Below are positions 45,940 to 55,327 of a DNA stretch of 64,000 nt, in pieces (position 1 is the first letter of the stretch; each line of letters starts with the position of its first letter). Under the pieces are notes generated by a model. It was given only the letters and a program-made list of their open reading frames with translations, had not been told where the DNA came from and made no database searches. This DNA comes from Sphingomonas sp. Leaf9. GTDB taxonomy: Bacteria; Pseudomonadota; Alphaproteobacteria; Sphingomonadales; Sphingomonadaceae. The translations under genes and the position numbers were made by a program. The stretch is taken from the NCBI RefSeq assembly GCF_001421355.1, contig NZ_LMKC01000003.1, positions 164 through 64,163 on the forward strand. The letters run 5' to 3'.

Positions 45940-47081
45940 GCAAGCATTATGTCCTCGCCGCCGGGGGCACCGGGGGGCATATGGTCCCGGCCGCGGCGCT
46001 GGCGACCGAACTGACCCGGCGCGGCCACCGCGTGGCACTGGTCAGCGACGAACGCGGCGTGCGCTTTCCCGACCTGTTCGACGGTATCCAGACCCATGTC
46101 CTCCCCGCCGGGCGCCTGAGTGGCGGGCCGATCGGCTGGGCGAAGGCCGCGCGGCAGATGCTGGCCGGGCGGTCGATGGCGATCGAGCTGTACAAGACCT
46201 TCCGCCCCTCCGCCGTGATCGGCTTCGGCGGCTATCCCGCACTCCCGGCGCTGCTGGCCGCCTTCGCGCAGAAGGTGCCGACGATTATCCACGAACAAAA
46301 TGCCGTTCTCGGCCGGGTCAACCGGTTGGTCGCGGGCAGCGTGCACGGTATCGCCACCAGCTATGAACGGGTCGACCGGCTGAAGGACAGTCACGTCCCC
46401 AAGACGCATCTGGTCGGCAACCCGGTGCGGACAAGCGTCCTGGCCTTACGCGAACGTCCCTATCCGGCGCTGGACGAGGAAGGCATTTTCCGCGTGCTGG
46501 TCACCGGCGGCAGTCAGGGGGCGAGCATCCTTAGCCAGGTCGTGCCCGATGGCCTCGCGCTGCTGCCGGTCGCCTTTCGCCGCCGGATGCAGGTGACGCA
46601 TCAGGCGCGGATCGAGGATATCGACGCGGTGCGCGCGAAATATGCCGAACACGGCATTCCGGCCGAGATCGCGACCTATCTGCCCGACCTGCCCGACCGG
46701 CTGGCATGGAGCCATGTCGTGATCGCCCGCGCTGGCGCCTCGACCATTGCCGAGTTGACCGCCGCCGGTCGCCCGGCGATCCTCGTGCCGCTGCCCGGCG
46801 CGACCGACGACCATCAGACCGCGAACTGCCGCGAGATCGTGGGCGCAGGCGGTGCGCGCTCGATCCAGCAGCCGCAGTTCACCGCGCCGGAACTCGCCAA
46901 GCAGATCCAGAAGCTCGGCCTCGATCCCGCGGCCCTCGCCAATGCGGCGGCGCGTGCGCGCAGTTGCGGCCGCCCGTTCGCCGTCCGCGACCTCGCCGAT
47001 CTGGTCGAGAGCATCGACGCACCCACGGCAAAGGTGGGCAAGGTCGCCCCCGCCAAACGACAGAAGGAAGCATTTGCGTGA
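45936..47081 (+). CDS. murG: UDP-GlcNAc:lipid I transferase MurG
   Basis: 381 residues. A GT-B glycosyltransferase, membrane-associated. The N-terminal glycine loop [40 protein letters not shown] and [16 protein letters not shown] identify it, with [10 protein letters not shown] and [14 protein letters not shown] for UDP-GlcNAc binding. It makes lipid II. Length is normal. After its stop comes a 52-bp gap to murC, the widest gap between mraZ and ftsQ, filled by a palindromic repeat. Confidence 0.97.
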   Translation: MSKHYVLAAGGTGGHMVPAAALATELTRRGHRVALVSDERGVRFPDLFDGIQTHVLPAGRLSGGPIGWAKAARQMLAGRSMAIELYKTFRPSAVIGFGGYPALPALLAAFAQKVPTIIHEQNAVLGRVNRLVAGSVHGIATSYERVDRLKDSHVPKTHLVGNPVRTSVLALRERPYPALDEEGIFRVLVTGGSQGASILSQVVPDGLALLPVAFRRRMQVTHQARIEDIDAVRAKYAEHGIPAEIATYLPDLPDRLAWSHVVIARAGASTIAELTAAGRPAILVPLPGATDDHQTANCREIVGAGGARSIQQPQFTAPELAKQIQKLGLDPAALANAAARARSCGRPFAVRDLADLVESIDAPTAKVGKVAPAKRQKEAFA

Positions 47082-47085
47082 AGGG

Positions 47086-47147
47086 CCCTTCGACAAGCTC
47101 AGGACGGGCGACGCCCTTCATCGGGAGCGCCCGATGAAGGGCGTCGC
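47086..47147. repeat. Palindromic repeat covering the murC ribosome-binding site and start
   Basis: The segment begins CCCTTCGACAAGCTCAGGAC, a short sequence widely repeated in bacterial genomes. Then GCGACGCCCTTCATCGGG (47108-47125) and CCCGATGAAGGGCGTCGC (47130-47147) form a perfect 18-bp hairpin with a 4-nt loop. The GGGAG ribosome-binding site (47123-47127) and the ATG of murC (47134-47136) are both within the hairpin. Confidence 0.85.
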
Positions 47148-48540
47148 TACCGACATCGGCACGATCCATTTCGTCGGCATCGGCGGCATCGGCATGTCGG
47201 GCATCGCCGAGGTGATGCATAACCTCGGCTACAAGGTGCAGGGATCGGACGTGGCCGAGGGCTATGTCGTCGATGGGCTCCGCGCGCGCGGCATCGACGT
47301 GCATATCGGCCACCGCGCGGAGAATGTGGAGGGCGTGGCGGTCGTCGTCACCTCGACCGCGATCAAGCCCGGTAACCCCGAGCGCGACCATGCGCTGGCG
47401 AAGCGCATCCCGGTGGTCCGCCGCGCGGAGATGCTCGCCGAACTGATGCGGCTGAAATCGACGGTCGCGGTCGCGGGCACGCATGGCAAGACGACGACGA
47501 CCTCGCTGATCGCCGCGCTGCTCGATGCCGGCGGGGTCGACCCGACCGTCATCAACGGCGGCATCATCAACAGCTACGGCTCGAACGCTCGGCTGGGGGC
47601 GTCGGACTGGATGGTGGTCGAGGCGGACGAAAGCGACGGCAGCTTCCTGCGATTGGACGGCACGATCGCGGTCGTGACCAACATCGACCCCGAACATCTC
47701 GACCATTATGGCAGCTTCGACCGGGCGAAGGACGCCTATGTCGAGTTCATCGAGAATGTGCCCTTCTACGGCGCCGCCGTCCTCTGCCTCGACCATCCGG
47801 AAGTGCAGGCGCTGATCCCCCGCATCCGCGACCGCCGCATCGTCACCTATGGCTTCGCGGCACAGGCGGACGTGCGCGGCATCGAGGTGACCGCGGGCCG
47901 CGACGGCAACCGCTTCGACTGCGTGGTGCGCGACCGCGACGGCAACACCCGCACGATCTCGGGCATCCACCTGCCGATGGCCGGCCGCCATAACGTCCAG
48001 AACGCGCTGGCGGCGATCGCCGTCGCGGCAGAACTGGGCCTCGACGACGCGACGATCGCGCAGGGCTTTGCCAAGTTCGGGGGCGTCAAGCGGCGCTTTA
48101 CCCGTGTCGGCGAGGTCGCCGGCATGACCGTGATCGACGATTACGGCCACCACCCGGTCGAAATCCGTGCCGTGCTTTCCGCCGCGCGCGAAGCGACCGG
48201 TGGCCGTGTGATCGCGGTCGTGCAGCCGCACCGCTATTCGCGGCTGGGTGCGCTGATAGATGAGTTCGCACAGGCGTTCAACGACGCCGACGCCGTTCAT
48301 GTCCTCCCCGTCTATGCCGCTGGCGAAGCGCCGGTCGAGGGCGTCAGCGCCGAGGCTTTGGTCGACGGCATCCGCCTGCGCGGCCACCGTTCGGCGCAGG
48401 TCGCGGCGGACAAGAACGCGCTGGCATCGGCACTCGCGGCGGAAGGGCAGGACGGCGACCTGATCGTCTGCCTCGGTGCGGGCGACATCACCAAGATCGC
48501 CGCCGGCCTGCCCGCCGCGATTGGCGAGAAGCTGGCATGA
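47134..48540 (+). CDS. murC: UDP-MurNAc L-alanine ligase MurC
   Basis: 468 residues. [17 protein letters not shown] opens the UDP-binding domain, [13 protein letters not shown] is the ATP loop, [11 protein letters not shown] and [11 protein letters not shown] are in the central domain, and [10 protein letters not shown] and VQPHRYSRL in the last. It adds the first Ala to UDP-MurNAc. Start at 47134 gives the usual [13 protein letters not shown] opening, but the first codons lie in the palindrome. Its stop overlaps a 64-residue gene (ATGA). Confidence 0.96.
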   Translation: MKGVATDIGTIHFVGIGGIGMSGIAEVMHNLGYKVQGSDVAEGYVVDGLRARGIDVHIGHRAENVEGVAVVVTSTAIKPGNPERDHALAKRIPVVRRAEMLAELMRLKSTVAVAGTHGKTTTTSLIAALLDAGGVDPTVINGGIINSYGSNARLGASDWMVVEADESDGSFLRLDGTIAVVTNIDPEHLDHYGSFDRAKDAYVEFIENVPFYGAAVLCLDHPEVQALIPRIRDRRIVTYGFAAQADVRGIEVTAGRDGNRFDCVVRDRDGNTRTISGIHLPMAGRHNVQNALAAIAVAAELGLDDATIAQGFAKFGGVKRRFTRVGEVAGMTVIDDYGHHPVEIRAVLSAAREATGGRVIAVVQPHRYSRLGALIDEFAQAFNDADAVHVLPVYAAGEAPVEGVSAEALVDGIRLRGHRSAQVAADKNALASALAAEGQDGDLIVCLGAGDITKIAAGLPAAIGEKLA

Positions 48541-48731
48541 GCGACTGGTTCTCCACCGCGATCGAGATGCAGCGCGAGATCCTGCGTGCGCAGCAGGCGC
48601 AGCTGGACGCCGCGAAGAAGCTCCTAGACACCGCCGAACAGCGCGACCTGACGGAGGTCGGCAAGCAGATCGTCGACGCGCAGGCAGAGGCGTGGACCGC
48701 GTGGGCGCGTTTCTGGGGCAGCGGCAAATGA
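48537..48731 (+). CDS. Small helical protein between murC and murB, unknown function
   Basis: 64 residues: [20 protein letters not shown], a long amphipathic helix, then [20 protein letters not shown] ending in aromatic residues. It reads as a short helical hairpin, rather like a fragment of a phasin-type protein, with no membrane segment. ATGA overlaps with murC before and murB after show it is a true operon member and not a chance frame. No role in wall synthesis is documented to my knowledge. Confidence 0.75.
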   Translation: MSDWFSTAIEMQREILRAQQAQLDAAKKLLDTAEQRDLTEVGKQIVDAQAEAWTAWARFWGSGK

Positions 48732-49609
48732 CGCTGCCGCCGGTCCGTGGCAAACTGACCGCGAACGCACCTTTGGCCCCGCTCGTCTGGTTCAAGGCGG
48801 GCGGCGCGGCGGAGTGGCTGTTCGAACCGGCCGACACGGACGACCTTTGCGACTTCCTCCGCGCGCTCGACCCGGCGGTGCCGGTGATGGGGCTGGGCCT
48901 CGGCTCCAACCTGATCGTCCGCGATGGCGGCGTGCCCGGCGTCGTCGTCCGCCTCGGCAAGCCGTTCGCGAAGGTATCGGCCGACGGCCTGACCCTCACC
49001 TGCGGCGGCGGGGCGAGCGGCATCCTCGTCTCCTCGACCGCGCGCGATGCGGGTATCGCCAGCGTCGAATTCCTGCGCTCGATCCCCGGCACGGTCGGTG
49101 GCTTCGTGCGGATGAACGGCGGCGCCTATGGCCGCGAGGTCGCCGACGTACTGGTCGAGGCGCAGGTCGTGACCCGCGACGGCTCGCTGACCACGCTGGG
49201 ACACGCAGACCTCAACTACCGCTACCGCCACAGCGACCTGCCCAAGGGCGCGATCGTCGTATCGGCCACCTTCCGTGGAGAAACCGGCGACAGCCAGGCG
49301 ATCCAGGCCGAAATGGACCGCATCGCGGCGGCACGCGAAGCCTCGCAGCCGCTGCGATCGAAAACCGGCGGATCGACCTTCAAGAACCCGGAAGGACACA
49401 AGGCCTGGGCGCTGGTCGACGCCGCCGGCTGTCGCGGGCTGATGCGCGGCGACGCGCAGGTGTCGGAAAAGCACTGCAATTTCCTGCTCAACACCGGCAA
49501 CGCCACCAGCGCCGATATCGAGGCGCTGGGCGAGGACGTGCGGGCAAAGGTGTTGGCCCAGTCCGGCGTGACGCTCGAATGGGAAATCCAGCGGGTAGGG
49601 CGGGCGTGA
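48728..49609 (+). CDS. murB: UDP-N-acetylenolpyruvoylglucosamine reductase MurB
   Basis: 293 residues. FAD-linked reductase with LGLGSNLIVRDGG, FLRSIPGTVGGFVRMNGGAYG (FAD and catalytic region), YRYRHSDLP, SKTGGSTFKNP (catalytic Ser) and KHCNFLLNTG. The compact length and this Ser region are those of type II MurB. It completes UDP-MurNAc. Both ends overlap neighbours by a start-stop fusion. Confidence 0.96.
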   Translation: MTLPPVRGKLTANAPLAPLVWFKAGGAAEWLFEPADTDDLCDFLRALDPAVPVMGLGLGSNLIVRDGGVPGVVVRLGKPFAKVSADGLTLTCGGGASGILVSSTARDAGIASVEFLRSIPGTVGGFVRMNGGAYGREVADVLVEAQVVTRDGSLTTLGHADLNYRYRHSDLPKGAIVVSATFRGETGDSQAIQAEMDRIAAAREASQPLRSKTGGSTFKNPEGHKAWALVDAAGCRGLMRGDAQVSEKHCNFLLNTGNATSADIEALGEDVRAKVLAQSGVTLEWEIQRVGRA

Positions 49610-50097
49610 TGACCGCCGAACGCCTGAATGCGCATGAACGCAAAATTCTGGGCAACATCCGCGATCATGGCTGCCATGTCATGTCGGTATTCGATCCCGA
49701 AGGCGAATTGCCGGACTTCACCTACTCCATCGGATTCCCTGAGACGGTCGGACAGCCTGAAGTCCTCGTCTACGGTTTACCCCGCAAGCTCGCGCATTCC
49801 ATGGTGAACGAAACCTTGACGCAGTGCCGGGCGGGTTTGAAACTGGTGGATGGTATCCGGATCGACGGACTCCTCGAAGGTTTCGCCTGCATAGTTCGAG
49901 AAATCCCGTCCGATCGGATTGATGCCGAACATTTTGGATCGGCAATGTGGTTCGAAAATTATCGCACCGGCGGCCCGATGACGCAGGCGTTCCAAATCGT
50001 CTGGCCGGGTGCCGGTCACGGGCTGTTTCCGTGGCAACCCGGCGCCGATCTCGACGAAATCCAACCCGCACTTTACGAACCGAGGCAATTATCGTGA
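49609..50097 (+). CDS. DUF4262 protein inserted in the dcw operon
   Basis: 162 residues. The opening KILGNIRDHGCHVMSVFDPE, then FTYSIGFPETVGQPEVLVYG, and WPGAGHGLFPWQPGAD towards the end match DUF4262, proteins of unknown function usually scattered in accessory DNA. Start overlaps the murB stop (TGATG), and its stop overlaps the ddl GTG start. Base composition is visibly more AT-rich than the flanking mur genes (for example AAAATTCTGG, GAAAATTATC), which suggests later acquisition. Cytoplasmic, no signal. Confidence 0.85.
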   Translation: MTAERLNAHERKILGNIRDHGCHVMSVFDPEGELPDFTYSIGFPETVGQPEVLVYGLPRKLAHSMVNETLTQCRAGLKLVDGIRIDGLLEGFACIVREIPSDRIDAEHFGSAMWFENYRTGGPMTQAFQIVWPGAGHGLFPWQPGADLDEIQPALYEPRQLS

Positions 50098-51017
50098 CCG
50101 ACCCCCTCAACATCGTCGTCCTCATGGGCGGCTGGTCGTCGGAACGCGAAGTCTCGCTGATGTCGGGCGCCGGCGTCGCGACCGCGCTCGAATCGCTCGG
50201 GCACAAGGTCACCCGCATCGACATGGACCGCAACATCGCCGCGCGCCTGACCGAGGCGAAGCCCGACCTCGTCTTCAACGCGCTCCACGGATCGCCTGGC
50301 GAAGACGGCACGGTGCAGGGCATGATGGACCTGATGGGGCTGCGCTACACGCATAGCGGCCTCGCCACCTCGGTCATCGCGATCGACAAGGTGCTGACAA
50401 AGCACGCGCTCGTGCCCGCTGGCGTGCCGATGCCCGGCGGCCGTATCGTGAAAACGGCCGAACTCCACGAACGCGATCCGCTCCCGCGCCCCTATGTCCT
50501 GAAACCCGTCAGCGAAGGATCGTCGGTCGGTGTCGCCATCGTCACCGACGACAGCAACTATGGCAATCCGATCGCGCAAGCCTCGAAGGGGCCGTGGCAG
50601 GAATTCGACGAACTCCTCGCCGAACCCTTCATCCGCGGTCGCGAGCTGACCACCGCCGTGCTGGGCGACCGCGCGCTGGGCGTGACGGAACTCAAGCCCA
50701 AGAGCGGCTTCTACGATTACGACAGCAAATATACCGACGGCATGACCGAACATGTCTGCCCGGCCGACATTCCCGACGACATCGCGCAGGCTTGCATGGC
50801 CTATGCCGTCACCGCGCACCGCGTGCTCGGCTGCAAGGGCGCGTCGCGTACCGATTTCCGCTGGGACGACCATCAGGGCATTGACGGCCTGTTCGTCCTC
50901 GAAACCAATACCCAGCCCGGCATGACCCCCTTGAGCCTGGTCCCCGAACAGGCGCGCCATGTCGGCATGAGCTATGAGCAACTCGTTGGCTGGATCGTGG
51001 AAGAGGCGATGCGATGA
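50094..51017 (+). CDS. ddl: D-alanine--D-alanine ligase
   Basis: 307 residues, ATP-grasp fold. VLMGGWSSEREVSLMSG at the start, FNALHGSPGEDGTVQG, VLKPVSEGSSVGVAIV (ATP loop) and ETNTQPGMTPLSLVPEQA (Mg2+ and substrate). The DdlB-type short form. It makes D-Ala-D-Ala for MurF. GTG start overlaps the DUF4262 stop; stop overlaps ftsQ. Confidence 0.96.
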   Translation: MTDPLNIVVLMGGWSSEREVSLMSGAGVATALESLGHKVTRIDMDRNIAARLTEAKPDLVFNALHGSPGEDGTVQGMMDLMGLRYTHSGLATSVIAIDKVLTKHALVPAGVPMPGGRIVKTAELHERDPLPRPYVLKPVSEGSSVGVAIVTDDSNYGNPIAQASKGPWQEFDELLAEPFIRGRELTTAVLGDRALGVTELKPKSGFYDYDSKYTDGMTEHVCPADIPDDIAQACMAYAVTAHRVLGCKGASRTDFRWDDHQGIDGLFVLETNTQPGMTPLSLVPEQARHVGMSYEQLVGWIVEEAMR

Positions 51018-51949
51018 CCCAGACCGGCAAGCGCGTCGTCCAGACCCGCACCGTCAAACCCAAGCGTCGGGTCCAGGCGAAGCGCCCGGTGCGTGCCTCG
51101 GTGCTCGATCAGGCCGTCGCCGCGCTCCCCGGCGGTGCCGCTACCGCGCGCCGCATCGTCGGCTGGAGCCTGACCGCCGGCGCCGGTGCCATTGCGCTGG
51201 CGCTCGCCAACTGGTTCGGCCTGTTCGGCGCGATCGGCGTCGCGGCGGCCGAAGCGGTCGGCGCGGCGGGCTTCCGCGTCGAACAGATCGAGGTGACCGG
51301 CCTCAAGCGGATGGACGCGACCTCGGTCTACGCCGTCGCCCTTGACCAGCGGTCGCGGGCGATGCCGCTGGTCGACCTCGACGCGACGCGGCAGAAGCTG
51401 CTCGACTATGGCTGGATCGCCGATGCCCGCGTCTCGCGCCGCTTGCCCGATACGCTGGTCGTCGATGTGGTCGAACGCGACCCCGCCGCCGTCTGGCAGA
51501 ACAAGGGCCAGCTGATGCTGATCGATGAGGGCGGCGTGCTGTTGGACGGGGTGCAGCCCAACAAGATGCCGCGCCTGCCCCTCGTCATCGGCGACGGTGC
51601 CAATGCGCAGGAACCGGCCTATCGCAAGCTGATGGCCGCAGCACCCGCGCTCAAACCGGTGGTGAAGGCGGCGGTGTGGGTCGGCAATCGCCGCTGGGAC
51701 ATCCTGTTCCAGACCGGCGAGCGGCTGGTTCTGCCCGAAGGTGACAAGGAATCGGCCCGTGCGCTGGTGAAGTTCGCGCAGCTGGACGGGACGCTCGGCC
51801 TGCTGGGCAAGGGGTATGACCGGTTCGACCTGCGCGATCCGACCAAACTGGTCGTGCGGATGAAACATGCGACGCCGGATAATGGCGACGACGGGGGCGA
51901 AGCACAGGGCAACAGCACCGCGACCGCGAAACCGGCCGACGGCGACTGA
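51014..51949 (+). CDS. ftsQ: Cell division protein FtsQ
   Basis: 311 residues. Basic cytoplasmic part (about 1-45, with repeated Lys/Arg), one membrane helix (about 52-72), a POTRA domain opening FRVEQIEVTGLKRM, then the FtsQ beta domain and an acidic low-complexity C-terminus. It recruits FtsL and FtsB to the septum. ATGA overlap with ddl; ftsA follows after 15 bp with AAGGGGGCAGGG as ribosome-binding region. Confidence 0.93.
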   Translation: MTQTGKRVVQTRTVKPKRRVQAKRPVRASVLDQAVAALPGGAATARRIVGWSLTAGAGAIALALANWFGLFGAIGVAAAEAVGAAGFRVEQIEVTGLKRMDATSVYAVALDQRSRAMPLVDLDATRQKLLDYGWIADARVSRRLPDTLVVDVVERDPAAVWQNKGQLMLIDEGGVLLDGVQPNKMPRLPLVIGDGANAQEPAYRKLMAAAPALKPVVKAAVWVGNRRWDILFQTGERLVLPEGDKESARALVKFAQLDGTLGLLGKGYDRFDLRDPTKLVVRMKHATPDNGDDGGEAQGNSTATAKPADGD

Positions 51950-51964
51950 CAAGGGGGCAGGGAC

Positions 51965-53224
51965 ATGGCGAAGGTAGCACCGGAAGGGATCATCACCGCG
52001 CTCGACATCGGTACGTCGAAGGTGTCCGCGCTGATCGCGAAGCCGGGCGAGGGCGGCGAACTGACCGTGCTCGGCACCGGCCAGCGTGAGAGTCGCGGCG
52101 TCAAGCGCGGCTATATCGCCGACATGAAGGCGACCGAGACGGCGGTACGCGAAGCGGTCGAACAGGCCGAACGCATCGCCGGCTTCAATATTGAGGATGT
52201 GTGGGTCAGCTTCTCGGCCGGCGGTCTCGTGTCCGACATCGTGAAGCTGGAGGTCGACCTGGGCGGCCACCGCGTCGAACAGTCGGATATCGATGCGCTG
52301 CTGAAGGCCGGTCGCAACGCGATCGATCCGGGGCAGCGCATGGTGCTGCACGCGCAGCCGATGCGCTACACGCTCGACGGTCTCGGCGGCGTGAAGGAGC
52401 CGAAGGGCCTGCACGCCGATCGCCTCGGCGTCGAAATCCATGTCGTCGCCACCGAAGGATCGCCGGTGCGCAACCTCGATCTGTGCGTCCGCTCGGCGCA
52501 TCTCGAAACCAAGTCGATCGTCGCCGCCCCGGTCGCGACCGGCCTTGCCTGCCTGTCCGAAGAGGAGCGCGAACTGGGTGTCGCGCTGGTCGAAATCGGC
52601 GCGGGGATCACCAATGTCTCGGTCTTCGCCAATGGCGTCCTGACCGGTCTCGCCTCGATCGCGATGGGGGCCAGCGACATCACCGATGACGTGGCGTCGG
52701 CCTTCGGCACCAACCGTGCCCAGGCCGAGCGGCTGAAATGCTTCTACGGCTCGGCCAACATGTCCCCGCGAGACAATCACGACATGATCGACGTCGCCCC
52801 GGTTCGCGCGGACGAGGATGCGGAGGGCACGCGCATCACCCGCGCACAGCTGATCTCGGTCATCCGCCAGCGGCTCGACCGGCTGGTCGCCGAAATCTCC
52901 AAGGAACTCCGCCGGTTGAACTTCGACGATCCCGTCGGGCGACAGGTCGTGCTGACCGGCGGCGGGGCCGAGCTGAAGGGCATCGCCGACTATGCGCAGC
53001 AGGCGCTGGGCCGCCCGGTGCGCGTCGGCCGCGCACGCGGGCTGGTCGCGCTGCCCGATGCGCATTCGGGACCGGGATTCGCGACGCTCGCCGGGCTCGC
53101 CATGTTCGCCGCGTCGAACCCGGTCGATCTGCGCGCGTTGCAGCCGACCCAGCAAATGGTGTCGCGCCCCAGCACGGGGGCACTGTTCCAGCGTCTGTTG
53201 ACCGCATTTCGCGCCAACTATTGA
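51965..53224 (+). CDS. ftsA: Cell division protein FtsA
   Basis: 419 residues. Actin-like ATPase: ITALDIGTSKVSALIA (phosphate 1), the SHS2 domain with GFNIEDVWVSFSAGG, VEIGAGITNVSVF (phosphate 2) and VLTGGGAELKGI (adenosine). The C-terminal amphipathic helix FQRLLTAFRANY anchors it to the membrane and tethers FtsZ. Normal length and motifs. Confidence 0.97.
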   Translation: MAKVAPEGIITALDIGTSKVSALIAKPGEGGELTVLGTGQRESRGVKRGYIADMKATETAVREAVEQAERIAGFNIEDVWVSFSAGGLVSDIVKLEVDLGGHRVEQSDIDALLKAGRNAIDPGQRMVLHAQPMRYTLDGLGGVKEPKGLHADRLGVEIHVVATEGSPVRNLDLCVRSAHLETKSIVAAPVATGLACLSEEERELGVALVEIGAGITNVSVFANGVLTGLASIAMGASDITDDVASAFGTNRAQAERLKCFYGSANMSPRDNHDMIDVAPVRADEDAEGTRITRAQLISVIRQRLDRLVAEISKELRRLNFDDPVGRQVVLTGGGAELKGIADYAQQALGRPVRVGRARGLVALPDAHSGPGFATLAGLAMFAASNPVDLRALQPTQQMVSRPSTGALFQRLLTAFRANY

Positions 53225-53334
53225 CGATTTATTACCATCGGGCCGGGTGGAGGGGCTAGGATCGTCCTTCGGCTTGATGCACAACCGCCTATCGAATTTT
53301 GTGCCCGGTGCCGGCCGGGACAGGGAGACCGAGT

Positions 53335-54834
53335 ATGAGCATCGAATTTCTGGCACCCGACGTCGACGAGCTGACCCCGCGCATCACCGTGATCGGCGTC
53401 GGCGGGGCCGGCGGCAACGCGATCGCGAATATGATCCGTGCCGAGGTGCAGGGGGTCGAGTTCCTCGTCGCGAACACCGACGCACAGGCGCTCAAGCAGT
53501 CGGAAGCGCCGCAGCGCATCCAGCTGGGCGCGAAGATCACGCAGGGGCTGGGTGCCGGCAGCCGCCCCGAAATCGGTCGCGCCGCGGCCGAGGAAACGAT
53601 CGAGCAGGTGCAGAAGTCGCTTGAGGGCGCGCACATGTGCTTCATCGCCGCCGGCATGGGCGGCGGCACCGGCACCGGCGCCGCTCCCGTGATCGCCAAG
53701 GCCGCGCGCGAGATGGGCATCCTGACCGTAGGCGTCGTGACCCGTCCGTTCGCGTTCGAGGGTAAGCGCCGCGCGAAGTCGGCCGAGGCCGGCATCGAGG
53801 AACTGCAGAAGTATGTCGATACGCTGATCGTCATCCCGAACCAGAACCTGTTCCTGATCGCGAACGCCAACACGACCTTCAAGCAAGCCTTTGAAATGGC
53901 CGATGAAGTGTTGCAGCAGGGCGTGCGCGGCATCACCGACCTGATGGTCATGCCCGGCCTCATCAACCTCGATTTCGCCGACGTGCGGTCGGTGATGCAG
54001 GAAATGGGCAAGGCGATGATGGGCACCGGCGAGGCCGAGGGCGACAACCGCGCCATCGAAGCCGCCCAGCAGGCGATCGCCAACCCGCTGCTCGACGGCG
54101 TGTCGCTGAACGGCGCCAAGGGCGTGATCGTGTCGATCACCGGCGGCGACGACATGCGCCTGCTCGAAGTGGACGAAGCCGCGAACCATATCCGGGAACT
54201 GGTCGACGACGACGCCAACATCATCTGGGGTTCGGCGTTCAATTCCGAGCTGGAAGGCAAGATACGCGTCTCGGTCGTCGCGACCGGCATCGAGGACGAA
54301 GCCCCGTCGCAGGCTGCACCGCAGCCGGCACAGGCCGAACCGACCCGCGCCTTCTCGTTCAACGCCCCGCGTCGTCCCGCCGCACCTGCGCCCGCGCCGG
54401 TCGCGCCGAGCGGTGCCGCCGCCGAGCATCTGGAAGAAGCGCCCGCGCCGCAGCCGATGGACCGCTTCCCGCAGGGCGCGAGCCAGCCGTCGGCGTCGGA
54501 ACGGATGGTACCGCACTCGACCTACGACACGCCCGCCACGGCGGCGCAGGACGAGGACGAGCTGGTGCTGGGTGCCGAACAGGCCGCCGCACCGATCCCC
54601 GCGCCGACCCCGGCCAGCGACTTCGGCGCATCGTCGAACGACGGTCGCCGCCGCTGGCTGACCCCGGACGCCCCGGTCGAGGCGCCGCGTGAAGAAGCAG
54701 CCCCGGCGCGCAAGCCCGGCGGCACGCTGTTCGAACGCATGGCCAATGCCGGCCGCGCGCCGGCACGCGGCACCGATGATGCCAAGGAACCGCTGGACAT
54801 CCCGCGCTTCCTGCACCGCCAGAACAACCAGTAA
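53335..54834 (+). CDS. ftsZ: Cell division GTPase FtsZ
   Basis: 499 residues. Tubulin-like GTPase with [10 protein letters not shown], the GTP signature GGGTGTG (109-115) and the T7-loop region. A long Ala/Pro-rich linker (about 325-480) leads to the conserved end DIPRFLHRQ that binds FtsA. The linker length is typical of alphaproteobacteria. AGGGAGA precedes the ATG at 53335. The 110-bp gap after ftsA may hold an extra promoter, but no clear one is visible. It is last in the cluster; lpxC does not follow directly. Confidence 0.98.
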   Translation: MSIEFLAPDVDELTPRITVIGVGGAGGNAIANMIRAEVQGVEFLVANTDAQALKQSEAPQRIQLGAKITQGLGAGSRPEIGRAAAEETIEQVQKSLEGAHMCFIAAGMGGGTGTGAAPVIAKAAREMGILTVGVVTRPFAFEGKRRAKSAEAGIEELQKYVDTLIVIPNQNLFLIANANTTFKQAFEMADEVLQQGVRGITDLMVMPGLINLDFADVRSVMQEMGKAMMGTGEAEGDNRAIEAAQQAIANPLLDGVSLNGAKGVIVSITGGDDMRLLEVDEAANHIRELVDDDANIIWGSAFNSELEGKIRVSVVATGIEDEAPSQAAPQPAQAEPTRAFSFNAPRRPAAPAPAPVAPSGAAAEHLEEAPAPQPMDRFPQGASQPSASERMVPHSTYDTPATAAQDEDELVLGAEQAAAPIPAPTPASDFGASSNDGRRRWLTPDAPVEAPREEAAPARKPGGTLFERMANAGRAPARGTDDAKEPLDIPRFLHRQNNQ

Positions 54835-54846
54835 GACGCCTGAACT

Positions 54847-54886
54847 CCTCTCCCCACGCGGGGGAGGGGGGCCGTCCGCAGGACGG
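54847..54886. repeat. Double hairpin repeat after ftsZ
   Basis: CCTCTCCCC (54847-54855) pairs with GGGGAGGGG (54861-54869) over 5 nt, with one G-T pair. CCGTCC (54872-54877) pairs with GGACGG (54881-54886) over GCA. The first hairpin resembles the unit inside murD, so both may belong to one repeat family. Thirteen bases after the ftsZ stop, it may serve as a 3' barrier. Confidence 0.7.
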
Positions 54887-54956
54887 TGGAGGGCGTGCCC
54901 AACGCGCCGGGTCGCCCAACTCCGCGGGAGGCCATTGTCGGCTACCCCACACGAAA

Positions 54957-55045
54957 CGTCACCCCGGGCTTGACCCGGGGTCCCGCTTCTTCTGCTGTTT
55001 CGGCAGTCCAGGAAAGCGGGACCCCGAATCAGGTCCGGGGTGACG
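54957..55045. repeat. Long inverted repeat (32-bp arms)
   Basis: The arm at 54957-54988 begins CGTCACCCCGGGCTTGACCC and continues to GTCCCGCTT; the arm at 55014-55045 is its near-perfect inverse, ending CCGGGGTGACG, with about four mismatches and a 25-bp centre. The CGTCACCCCGG...CCGGGGTGACG type is an intergenic palindrome widespread in sphingomonads and other alphaproteobacteria, as far as I recall. No coding capacity. Confidence 0.8.
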
Positions 55046-55205
55046 AGTATGGGGCAGGGTGAGGTACAGCGGCCATGCGGGCCATGTCCGGACAGACCGA
55101 ACCACTTTCCTACAACCCGGCATCCTGCCAGCCTGCCGCCTCCCTTCCTGCAACCCCATGGCCGCCTAGGCCAACCGCCACACGACACGCAAAACGCGCA
55201 CGAGT

Positions 55206-55223
55206 GTGAACTTTGTGAACTTT
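55206..55223 (+). repeat. Tandem 9-bp repeat GTGAACTTT
   Basis: Two perfect adjacent copies, 55206-55214 and 55215-55223, 105 bp before the next start codon. It may be part of another dispersed repeat or a paired binding site. Confidence 0.5.
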
Positions 55224-55327
55224 GGCCGCCTTGGCCTCGCTTCATCGTCACCACCACTCGCTTCACCGCCGGATCGCGGTCCCGAACATTCCCCGTTCAG
55301 TCGTCCCATGGTTAAGCGGGCAGGCCC

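Larger units (their letters stand above)
54835..55327. other. 493-bp repeat-rich gap after ftsZ
   Basis: No gene is supported. The gap holds, in order, a CCTCTCCCC hairpin, a CCGTCC-GCA-GGACGG hairpin, a large 32-bp-arm inverted repeat and a tandem GTGAACTTT pair (each listed). The remaining bases are GC-rich without further structure. The first hairpins probably end or protect the ftsZ transcript. Confidence 0.75.
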
